Assembly (NCBI GenBank): GCA_934597165.1
Contig: CAKTQP010000031.1
Location: forward strand, 1 to 24,483
Length of the DNA stretch: 24,483 bases
Reading direction: 5' to 3'
Source of the DNA: an uncultured Oscillospiraceae bacterium
GTDB lineage: Bacteria > Bacillota > Clostridia > Oscillospirales > Oscillospiraceae
Each line of letters begins with the position of its first letter. Within the stretch, counting starts at the first letter, position 1. Below are positions 1-5,586 of the stretch, one piece after another. The notes beneath the pieces are model-generated. The model was not told the origin of the DNA. It saw only the letters and a program-made list of their open reading frames with translations, and made no database searches. A program made the position numbers and the translations under genes.

Positions 1-134
1 GGGCCCAGCTTTTCAGCGTTGTCATATACGACCTTGCAGATTGCCTTTGCAGCTGCGTCTGCCTGTTCCTGAGTTGCGAATGCGAACTCTGCCTGTGCGG
101 CCTTGGACCGTGCGATCAATTCTTTCACTGTCAT
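1..134 (-). CDS. sucD: CoA-acylating aldehyde dehydrogenase, SucD-like (N-terminal fragment)
   Basis: Only the first 44 codons are inside the window; the gene continues past the left edge. The peptide begins MTVKELIARSKAAQ and contains KVVYDNAEKLG. From memory this resembles the start of the C. kluyveri succinate-semialdehyde dehydrogenase (CoA-acylating), which has a similar KELI...AQ helix and a KVVYDNAE stretch. That enzyme reduces succinyl-CoA to succinate semialdehyde in the cytoplasm, on the way to 4-hydroxybutyrate and butyrate. The ATG at 134 has an AGGAG ribosome binding site about ten bases upstream. Alanine codons are mostly GCA/GCT, unlike most neighbours, which suggests high expression. 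The nearby CoA-transferase gene (2081-3559) supplies succinyl-CoA and shares its promoter design, supporting the assignment. The catalytic cysteine lies outside the window, so another acylating dehydrogenase (acetaldehyde or butyraldehyde type) is possible. Confidence 0.6.
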   Translation of the reverse strand, partial: MTVKELIARSKAAQAEFAFATQEQADAAAKAICKVVYDNAEKLG

Positions 135-233
135 GTTAGGTCATCTCCTATTCTCGATTCTGGTTGCATTTCGGGTCATTATTTAGGGAATATTGCTTAA
201 AATTAAAGGATTTTGTCCTTTATTGTTGTCTGT

Positions 234-261
234 ATTATACCAACGCTGTCTAAAATAGCAA
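234..261 (-). promoter_or_regulatory. Promoter of sucD
   Basis: Read on the minus strand, TTGCTA (256-261), a 16-base spacer and a perfect TATAAT (234-239) precede the gene. The same two hexamers with the same spacer occur before cat1. The untranslated leader is roughly 90 bases and starts near a small hairpin (AAAGGA at 205-210 pairing with TCCTTT at 216-221). Confidence 0.75.
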
Positions 262-303
262 TAGACTGCGCCGCTTTTTCCCCTTTGCGAAATATGTTCT
301 CAA
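262..303 (-). promoter_or_regulatory. Conserved block upstream of the sucD promoter, possible IclR operator
   Basis: This stretch lies directly upstream of the -35 element and matches the block upstream of cat1 (3703-3745). It has CCGCT, then 12 less conserved bases, then CGAAATAT followed by G or A, then TTCTCAA (288-303 on the plus strand). The core GAAATATGTTC is an imperfect palindrome of the general kind reported for IclR-family sites. Binding by the neighbouring IclR proteins is inferred. The rest of the gap between sucD and iclR1 (304-459) shows no gene. Confidence 0.5.
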
Positions 304-459
304 CACATGAACCGCGTTTTTGCTTTTTGCGGTGTCACTTTCATAATATGCAATTCGATTCGAAATAAGGAAACTTTCCGCTCCCATCCTCTCTTCATGT
401 AAAATTTGTACAGTTCCCCGCCATTTCAGCAGATTCACCGAAAAATCTGCGTTTTGGGC

Positions 460-503
460 AAAAAAAGAGCGGCCGTGAAATGCTCCAGTCATTTCACGGC
501 CGC
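460..503 (-). terminator. Intrinsic terminator of iclR1
   Basis: A 14-bp perfect stem (469-482 with 490-503, 7-base loop) is followed on the minus strand by TCTTTTTTT. It begins 17 bases after the iclR1 stop codon and separates that gene from the sucD promoter. Confidence 0.92.
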
Positions 504-519
504 CTGTTCTTCCAGAGTT

Positions 520-1314
520 TTATTTGGGGTAATAACCCAATTTCCCGGAGATCTTCCCTGCGGCAGTGGTCACAGCCTTGGCCAATTCCCGCTCTCTCTG
601 GGGCTGGCTGAGGCTATGGGCACTGGCGGATATGCTGATGGCTGCAACCGGATTCCGGTTGCGGTCAAAGATGGGCACGGCCAACGAACCGATGTTTTCC
701 GACAGCTCATCGAAGATGATGCAGTACCCTTTCTGTCTGGTACGCGCCAACTCCTGCTGGATCTCCTGGATGTCCACCTTGGTCTCCGGCGTAAATTTTC
801 TCAGTTCGCTGTCCCGCAAAATCCGCTGAACTTCCCCAGCAGACTGGTACGCCATGATAGCGCGACCCATCGCGGAACAGTACATTGGATGGCAATGACC
901 CATCGGAATCAGCAATTCCATGGTATTTTCGCAACAAATACTGATCAAATGCACCACTTCCACCCCGCGGGGCACACTCATGTGACTGTGGACGCCATAC
1001 TTGTAAGACAGCCGCTGCAGCTCCGGATAGGCGAAGCGGTAGATGCTGCTGTTCTGCAGCGCCGCGCCAGCCAGAGCGACGATCTCCAAGCCCAGGGAGT
1101 AAAATCCCGTGGCGTCGTCCCGCTGGAGGTAGCCCCAATCCAGCATGGTGTTGAGATGTCTGGAGACGGTGCTGATGTTCATGTGCAGCTTGGAGGCGAT
1201 GTCCGAAGTCCGCTGGGTCGGCGTTGTCTCGTTAAAGGTGGAGAGGATCGCGAAGGTCTTACCCACACTCTTCGCGTTGGAACTGCTCTGCTGTTTCACT
1301 GCTGCTTGACTCAT
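520..1314 (-). CDS. IclR-family transcriptional regulator (copy 1)
   Basis: A 264-residue IclR-type regulator. The N-terminal winged helix-turn-helix spans about residues 15-75, with the recognition helix around NISTVSRHLNTM (46-57). The C-terminal effector-binding domain contains GHCHPMYCSAMGRA and QKGYCIIFDELSE. The family binds small metabolites and acts as repressor or activator at imperfect palindromes. The ATG at 1314 is preferred over a TTG two codons earlier: it gives better spacing from AAAGGG and the same length as the paralogue at 3893-4687. By eye the two proteins are about three quarters identical along their whole length. The gene sits just upstream of sucD but is separated from it by a strong terminator, so they are transcribed separately. 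The likely targets, the sucD and cat1 promoters, are inferred from position. The effector (a CoA-ester precursor such as succinate or 4-hydroxybutyrate) is a guess. Confidence 0.93.
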   Translation of the reverse strand: MSQAAVKQQSSSNAKSVGKTFAILSTFNETTPTQRTSDIASKLHMNISTVSRHLNTMLDWGYLQRDDATGFYSLGLEIVALAGAALQNSSIYRFAYPELQRLSYKYGVHSHMSVPRGVEVVHLISICCENTMELLIPMGHCHPMYCSAMGRAIMAYQSAGEVQRILRDSELRKFTPETKVDIQEIQQELARTRQKGYCIIFDELSENIGSLAVPIFDRNRNPVAAISISASAHSLSQPQRERELAKAVTTAAGKISGKLGYYPK

Positions 1315-1398
1315 AACCAAACACCCTTTCCTTTCAAGTTCTCTTTCTGCCTGGTCGATGCAAACGAATCTTTTTGTGCAATTTGTACGAGCAAGTTC

Positions 1399-1427
1399 AG
1401 TGTAACACGGCTTTTCATATCACGCAA
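1399..1427 (-). promoter_or_regulatory. Putative promoter of iclR1
   Basis: On the minus strand TTGCGT (1422-1427) and TACACT (1399-1404) are separated by 17 bases. The iclR2 promoter has a similar design (TTGCAT, 17 bases, TAAACT). The predicted leader is about 80 bases. Confidence 0.5.
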
Positions 1428-1468
1428 TCATTTTTCGCAAGAAGCAACATCTTTTTCATATAGTGCAA
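1411..1468. repeat. Direct repeats around the iclR1 promoter
   Basis: CTTTTCATATCACGCAA (1411-1427) and CTTTTTCATATAGTGCAA (1451-1468) are near copies about 41 bases apart, roughly four helical turns. The first overlaps the -35 element. A related TTTTTCGCAAGAAGCAA lies between them. They could be operator half-sites for autoregulation. Confidence 0.45.
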
Positions 1469-1576
1469 CAACATGAAAATTTTTGTAATCTTGATAGGCC
1501 ATCCCCCAATCCACCCTATTTTCCCCTGTTTTGTGGGTTCTATCCCTCCTCCAAACGCCCCATCCGCTCCGCACAT

Positions 1577-1620
1577 AAAAAAGGAACCGCCCCTCGTTTT
1601 TGCATAAAACAAGGGTCGGT
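1577..1620 (-). terminator. Intrinsic terminator downstream of the cat1/structured RNA region
   Basis: The stem formed by 1586-1600 and 1606-1620 (15 positions, two imperfect) is followed on the minus strand by TCCTTTTTT. It would end any minus-strand transcript coming from cat1 or from the structured region 1638-1939, about 460 bases after the cat1 stop. The stretch 1478-1576 shows nothing recognisable. Confidence 0.8.
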
Positions 1621-1637
1621 CTTGCATGAGAGAACAA

Positions 1638-1939
1638 GCGATCGGCGTTGAGAAAGGATAGCATTCGCCGTCCTGCGGAGTCACAAAAACACAGGACAGG
1701 GTACTCCGATCGCGCATCTGTTTTGATTTCCAGCTGAGCATTTAAAAGAGCCATGCACTAAACTTCAATGAACACAAGTTTTCCTAATAGGAGGTATACA
1801 CAACGCCTCACCTAGGGTAAGGGAACGGCTCGTCCGATCTGACTCGGCGAGACCATGAGAGATCGAAAGGGGAAGATCGCTCAAAGGTGAGGGCCTATTC
1901 TATGAAGATTTTGGCAGAAGATGAAGGATGGCTCTTTTA
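1638..1939. ncRNA. Candidate structured non-coding RNA, two domains, class unknown
   Basis: Domain A (1638-1713) has four contiguous helices: 1638-1642/1709-1713, 1643-1647/1666-1670, 1671-1675/1692-1696 and 1676-1681/1703-1708. The last two interleave as an H-type pseudoknot with the A-rich loop CACAAAAACA. Domain B (1743-1939) is closed by a perfect 12-bp stem (1743-1754/1928-1939). Inside are a hairpin (1760-1765/1776-1781), two coaxial helices (1786-1791/1894-1899 and 1806-1813/1885-1892) and two hairpins (1827-1854 and 1857-1882). Purine-rich loops such as AGGGTAAGGGAAC and GAAAGGGGAA suggest plus-strand transcription. The minus-strand terminator at 1577-1620, and G-U pairing that extends the outer stem only on the minus strand, suggest the opposite. 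The strand is therefore left open. From memory of size and host range, the raiA motif is the first known class to test; I cannot confirm it. Confidence 0.55.
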
Positions 1940-1967
1940 GACACCCAGCTATTCTGTTATGAGAGGT

Positions 1968-2006
1968 CGGGCGGCTGTCAGCCTGGCTGTAGCGGACAGC
2001 CGCCCG
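1968..2006. other. GC-rich 12-bp hairpin after cat1
   Basis: CGGGCGGCTGTC (1968-1979) pairs perfectly with GACAGCCGCCCG (1995-2006) around a 15-base loop. Neither strand has a T-tract after it, so it is not a standard intrinsic terminator. It lies 75 bases beyond the cat1 stop and may protect the 3' end of the mRNA. Confidence 0.6.
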
Positions 2007-2080
2007 GCGTATAAAACCCAGTTACTTCTCTTTCCACCCCATGATACGGTCAGAGAAGGTAGGCAGGTTCGCGAAAGAAC

Positions 2081-3559
2081 TTACTTCTTCATGGTGCCGT
2101 GTTCCAGATAGTTCTGGTGCCAGGACAGAGCCAGCTTCAGGTCGTGGGGGGTGTGCTGACCAGCGGAGACCTTGCAGGCATGTTCAAAGTATTCCCGCAA
2201 CATGGGACGATAATCCGGATGTGCGCAATTTTCGATCAACAATTCTGCCCGCTGCTTGGGAGACTTCCAACGCAGGTCGGCAATGCCCTGTTCGGTGACA
2301 ATGACATCCACGTCATGTTCAGTGGAGTCCACGTGGGAGACCATGGGAACGATGCAGGAGATGTCGCCGCCCTTGGCGATGGATTCGGTTGCGAAGATGC
2401 AGATACGAGCGTTGCGGGAGAAGTCCGCGCTGCCGCCCAGACCGTTCATCATCTTGGTGCCCATGATGTGAGTGGAGTTGACGTTGCCGTAGATGTCCAC
2501 TTCGATGGGGGTGTTCAGGGCGATCAGGCCCAGACGACGGGCAGTCTCAGGATGGTTGGTGATCTCCTGGGGACGGACGATGATCTTATCGTGATAGTAG
2601 TCGATGTTATCATAGAAACGCTTACGGTAATCCGCAGTCAGAGCGATGGAACTGGAGGAGATAAACTTCACAACACCCTGATCCAGCAGGTCCAGTGCAG
2701 CGTCCTGCATAACTTCGGTGTACATGTTCAGGCCCTTGAAGCCACTTTTTGCCAGACCGCCCAGGACAGCATTGCCAACAGAGCCAACACCGGACTGGAT
2801 GGGGCCGGGATTTGCGGGCAGACGACCAGCTTCGATCTCACCCTTCAGGAACTTGATGACGTTTTCGCCGATCTTGTCGGTGACAGGAGTGGAGGGCTTG
2901 AACTTCTGAGGGGGATCTTCCCGGTCGGTCATCACGATGGCCACGATCTTGTCGGGATCGCAGGGAATGTAGGGAGTGCCAATGCGGTCATCGGGCTTGG
3001 TGATGGGAATGATCTTTGCCTCGGGGGGCAGACCGATCTCGAAAATGTCGTGCATTCCCATCAGCTGTTCCGGCAGAGTGGTGTTGACTTCCACGATGAC
3101 CATGTCCGCGGAAGCGACAGCTGCGTCGGAAGAACCACAGGAGGCAGCCAGGTACAGGCCGTCTTCGGTGACAGCGGTACATTCGATCAGTGCCACGTTG
3201 GTGTGCAGACCGCAATCCTGCTTCATGTTCATGGGCAGGTGGGAGATGTGAAGGTCGCTGAATTCCACAGCGCCGCTGTTGATAGCCTTACGCAGGTCGG
3301 CATTGGACTGGTGGCCGAAACGGCGGGAGACCAGACCGGCACGGACCATCGCGCCGTCCACTTCATCGCTGACTGCTGCGCCAACGCTGATGGTCAGGTC
3401 CTTTGCATGGCCGGATTCCACCAGAGCCAGAGGCACTGCCTTGGGGCTGCCCACGCTGGTGAAGCCGCTGATGCCCAGGACCATGCCGGACTTGATGAAC
3501 TGTGCTGCCTGCTGCGCCGACATCACTTTGCTCTTCAGAGATTCTGCTACTCTTTCCAT
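2081..3559 (-). CDS. cat1: Succinyl-CoA:acetate CoA-transferase (Cat1/AarC-type, acetyl-CoA hydrolase/transferase family)
   Basis: A 492-residue class I CoA-transferase, usual length about 500. It swaps CoA between succinate and acetyl-CoA (or a related acyl-CoA) in the cytoplasm. The C-terminal part NCAHPDYRPMLREYFEHA ... ALSWHQNYLEHGT closely matches what I remember of Acetobacter AarC. The catalytic glutamate, which carries the glutamyl-CoA intermediate, is E282 in YTEVMQD. QSGVGSVGNAV (255-265) and GLGGSADF (373-380) match the active-site glycine motifs. The ATG at 3559 has TAAGGAG seven bases upstream. The gene has its own promoter and is flanked by two IclR genes. With the SucD-like gene at the left edge it makes the first two steps of the C. 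kluyveri succinate route. A related acyl specificity (butyryl- or propionyl-CoA) cannot be excluded. Confidence 0.88.
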   Translation of the reverse strand: MERVAESLKSKVMSAQQAAQFIKSGMVLGISGFTSVGSPKAVPLALVESGHAKDLTISVGAAVSDEVDGAMVRAGLVSRRFGHQSNADLRKAINSGAVEFSDLHISHLPMNMKQDCGLHTNVALIECTAVTEDGLYLAASCGSSDAAVASADMVIVEVNTTLPEQLMGMHDIFEIGLPPEAKIIPITKPDDRIGTPYIPCDPDKIVAIVMTDREDPPQKFKPSTPVTDKIGENVIKFLKGEIEAGRLPANPGPIQSGVGSVGNAVLGGLAKSGFKGLNMYTEVMQDAALDLLDQGVVKFISSSSIALTADYRKRFYDNIDYYHDKIIVRPQEITNHPETARRLGLIALNTPIEVDIYGNVNSTHIMGTKMMNGLGGSADFSRNARICIFATESIAKGGDISCIVPMVSHVDSTEHDVDVIVTEQGIADLRWKSPKQRAELLIENCAHPDYRPMLREYFEHACKVSAGQHTPHDLKLALSWHQNYLEHGTMKK

Positions 3560-3674
3560 ACTTAACTCCTTACTTCGTCAATGTTTATGCTGAACTCGTG
3601 TCCCGATCTTCGCTTTTCTCCGCCGCATCGACCGCGGACACCAAAATGATTCGGTATTCATCACTGTGGTTCGT

Positions 3675-3702
3675 ATTATAGCGGACCGTTTCAAAATAGC
3701 AA
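3675..3702 (-). promoter_or_regulatory. Promoter of cat1
   Basis: TTGCTA (3697-3702), a 16-base spacer and a perfect TATAAT (3675-3680) are read on the minus strand. Both elements and the spacer length are identical to the sucD promoter. The leader to the cat1 ATG is about 110 bases. Confidence 0.78.
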
Positions 3703-3745
3703 CCGATTGAAGCCGCTATTTCCGATTGACGAAATATATTCTCAA
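3703..3745 (-). promoter_or_regulatory. Conserved block upstream of the cat1 promoter, possible IclR operator
   Basis: This matches 262-303 upstream of sucD: CCGCT, 12 bases, then CGAAATATATTCTCAA (3730-3745 on the plus strand). GAAATATATTC is an imperfect palindrome. One base of length difference lies between the -35 element and CCGCT. Confidence 0.5.
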
Positions 3746-3792
3746 AAAACAGTTTTCGATTTTGCACTGCGATAGGCCAATTGCATATGATG

Positions 3793-3836
3793 AAAGCTGT
3801 TTGCAGAGGGGTCAACTGCAAACAGCTTTTGTTTTT
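3793..3836 (+). terminator. Strong hairpin with a plus-strand T-tract between iclR2 and cat1
   Basis: A perfect 14-bp stem (3793-3806/3816-3829, 9-base loop) is followed on the plus strand by TGTTTTT. Both flanking genes are on the minus strand, where the stem is followed only by TTTCATCATATG. It may work weakly for iclR2, but its best orientation would stop a transcript antisense to cat1. The remainder of 3560-3892 holds the cat1 leader and promoter and no gene. Confidence 0.7.
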
Positions 3837-3892
3837 CTCTATGAAACCTGCCGCGGATCTTGGAAAGGGTCGTCCACAACGCAGGACTGTTC

Positions 3893-4687
3893 TCATTTCG
3901 GGTAGTAGCCCAGCTTGCCGGAGATCTTTCCGGCTGCGGTCATCACGGCCTTAGCCAGCTCTCGTTCCCGCTGGGGCTGGCTCAAACTCTGGGCGCTGGC
4001 GGAGACGCTGATGGCAGCCACCGGGTTCCGGTTGCGGTCAAAGATGGGCGCCGCCAGGGAGCTTTTGCTCTCGGCCAATTCGTCGAAGAGGATGCAATAT
4101 CCCTTCTGCCGGGTGTGGATCAATTCCTGATTGATCTCCCGCAGGTCGATCTTGGTCTCCGGCGTCAGCTTTTGCAGCTCACTGGCTCGGAGTACCTTCT
4201 CCACCTCCGCCTGAGGCATATAGGCCAACATGGCGCGTCCCATAGCAGAGCAGTACATGGGGTGACAATGACCCATGGGAATGAGCAATTCCATGGTACT
4301 TTCGCAACAAATGCTGATCAAATGCACCACGTCCACTGCACGGGGCACCCCCATGTGGCTGTGGACACCGTACTTATAGGACAGCTGCTGCAGCTCCGGG
4401 TAGGCGTGGCGATAGACGTCATTATTTTGCAGCGCCGCACCGGCCAGCGCCACGATCTCCAGCCCTAGGGAATAGTAGCCGGTGGAGTCGTCCCGCTCCA
4501 GAAAGCCCCAGTCCAACATGGTGTTCAGGTGGCGGGAGACGGTGCTGATATTCATATGCAGTTTGGTGGCGATATCCGATGTACGCTGTTCCGGCGCCAG
4601 TTCATTGAAGGTGGAGAGGATCTCCAACGTCTTGCTGACGCTCTTTGCGTTGGAGCCTTTATGTGAACCCTCCGTTCGTTGAGCCAT
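3893..4687 (-). CDS. IclR-family transcriptional regulator (copy 2)
   Basis: A 264-residue IclR regulator and full-length paralogue of the protein at 520-1314. The winged helix-turn-helix includes TSDIATKLHMNISTVSRHL (about residues 36-54). The effector domain contains GHCHPMYCSAMGRA and QKGYCILFDELAES, and both proteins end in ISGKLGYYPK. Most differences are at the extreme N terminus and at scattered effector-domain sites, while the recognition helix is identical, so both copies probably recognise the same or overlapping operators. The ATG at 4687 has AAAGGATG upstream. The gene lies upstream of cat1, separated by a 14-bp hairpin and the cat1 promoter. The arrangement regulator-enzyme-regulator-enzyme suggests duplication of a local regulatory module. 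Confidence 0.93.
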   Translation of the reverse strand: MAQRTEGSHKGSNAKSVSKTLEILSTFNELAPEQRTSDIATKLHMNISTVSRHLNTMLDWGFLERDDSTGYYSLGLEIVALAGAALQNNDVYRHAYPELQQLSYKYGVHSHMGVPRAVDVVHLISICCESTMELLIPMGHCHPMYCSAMGRAMLAYMPQAEVEKVLRASELQKLTPETKIDLREINQELIHTRQKGYCILFDELAESKSSLAAPIFDRNRNPVAAISVSASAQSLSQPQRERELAKAVMTAAGKISGKLGYYPK

Positions 4688-4769
4688 GACAGATCATCCT
4701 TTCTCAACAGAAAGATTTCCAGATTTTATTGGGATTGTTACGTTTCTATCAAAGTTTCTGTGCAGGGCT

Positions 4770-4798
4770 AGTTTACCACCTTTTTGCGCATGATGCAA
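4770..4798 (-). promoter_or_regulatory. Putative promoter of iclR2
   Basis: TTGCAT (4793-4798), 17 bases and TAAACT (4770-4775) are read on the minus strand, the same design as for iclR1. The upstream stretch 4799-5041 contains an AT-rich segment with TTTTTTTCGCAGAATGAT, similar to a sequence upstream of iclR1, and no credible gene. Confidence 0.5.
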
Positions 4799-5041
4799 CT
4801 GGATAACAGGATTTTCTTCAAAATAGGAAAAACCATACACAGATCGGTGTTTTTTTCTGTGAAAACAGTGCATTTTTTTCGCAGAATGATAGGGTGAAAT
4901 GCCGCAACTCCCCCGCCACCACCGCTCTCCCCCACCAAACCGCAGGAAAAGTCGCTGTTGCCAGGGGAAAAATGCAGCGGTACCAATGAAATCTCGTGGC
5001 CGCCGGAGCACGAAAAACAGGGGGATTTTTCTCGCACCCAC

Positions 5042-5073
5042 AAAAAAAGACCCGCCTTGAAAAGGCAGGTCTT
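5042..5073 (-). terminator. Intrinsic terminator of the SecB-like gene
   Basis: A 12-bp stem with one wobble pair (5047-5058/5062-5073, 3-base loop) runs into a minus-strand run of seven T. It starts about 10 bases after the stop codon at 5084. Confidence 0.9.
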
Positions 5074-5083
5074 TTGCACATTT

Positions 5084-5515
5084 TTACACGATAGGCAGAG
5101 TCGGTTCCTCTTTTTTGGCCTTGTTGAACACCACCTGGCTGGGGTCGATCTTAGCCTTGCGCAGCACCAGACCGTTCATGCCGGAGGCGGTACACAGGTG
5201 GGACACTTCAGACTGCATATAGGGGAAGAGCTGGTCATAGCACTGAGTGTGGATCTGCTTCTTATCCTCTTCCGTCTCCACGCCCTCGCACTTGAACACC
5301 CCCAACATCTCCACGGACAGGAAGAACAGCTTTTCGTCCTCCTTGTCCTTCAGGGAGTGGTAGAGCTTGGCGACGCAGCGTTCCCCATCGGGGGAGTAAT
5401 TCACCTGGAAGGAAAAACTACTGCCCAGCTGGCGATTCGTACCATGTTTTCGTTCCAGGTCGTTGTTGAAGTGAATCTCACGTACCTTTTGGTTCATCAA
5501 TGTAGCTGTTGGCAT
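5084..5515 (-). CDS. SecB-like chaperone protein
   Basis: A 143-residue protein resembling SecB, the cytoplasmic tetrameric export chaperone that keeps preproteins unfolded (E. coli SecB is 155 residues). The most telling part is QLFPYMQSEVSHLCTASG followed by MNGLVL (95-118), which matches the conserved SecB helix and following strand (LFPYAR..I...V.RG.FP.L.L). The central strands FSFQVNY and KLFFLSVEMLGVFKCEG (62-78) fit the beta-sheet core. SecB is mainly proteobacterial; monoderm Firmicutes usually have only distant SecB-like proteins, some acting with toxin-antitoxin systems. No toxin or antitoxin gene lies next to it here. The ATG has GGGAGGT eight bases upstream. It follows the histidine kinase gene by 71 bases and has its own likely promoter and terminator, so it may be monocistronic. 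Its substrate is unknown. Confidence 0.7.
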   Translation of the reverse strand: MPTATLMNQKVREIHFNNDLERKHGTNRQLGSSFSFQVNYSPDGERCVAKLYHSLKDKEDEKLFFLSVEMLGVFKCEGVETEEDKKQIHTQCYDQLFPYMQSEVSHLCTASGMNGLVLRKAKIDPSQVVFNKAKKEEPTLPIV

Positions 5516-5568
5516 AGTATTACCTCCCGTTTTCTGTTTCAGACCTCCCGTTCGGAAAGCCTAGTTTT

Positions 5569-5577
5569 ATTGTACCA
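5569..5577 (-). promoter_or_regulatory. Extended -10 promoter for the SecB-like gene
   Basis: TGGTACAAT on the minus strand matches the extended -10 consensus TGnTATAAT at all but one position. It lies in the 71-base gap after the histidine kinase stop codon. TTACAA sits 16 bases upstream as a weak -35. Confidence 0.5.
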
Positions 5578-5586
5578 CACCCTTCG

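Noticed and set aside
406..1476. Long plus-strand frames opposite iclR1
   Set aside because: Antisense shadows of a clear IclR gene; no start signal or recognisable domain.
1415..1754. Two overlapping minus-strand frames of about 108 codons before iclR1
   Set aside because: They run through the terminator at 1577-1620 and the structured region, lack ribosome binding sites and resemble no protein.
1786..1899. Lysine, cobalamin or c-di-AMP riboswitch
   Set aside because: Purine-rich pieces such as AGGGAA occur, but the conserved core boxes of these classes are absent and no fitting gene lies downstream on the plus strand.
1743..1939. Possible mobile element bounded by the 12-bp inverted repeat
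   Set aside because: No transposase, no target-site duplication was seen, and the interior has nested RNA-like helices rather than coding sequence.
2099..3565. A 488-codon plus-strand open frame opposite cat1
   Set aside because: It mirrors the codon bias of cat1, has no family motif or ribosome binding site, and cat1 itself has clear catalytic motifs.
4694..5081. Short minus-strand frames in the gap between iclR2 and the SecB-like gene
   Set aside because: They overlap the SecB-like terminator and the iclR2 promoter, lack ribosome binding sites and look like low-complexity translation.
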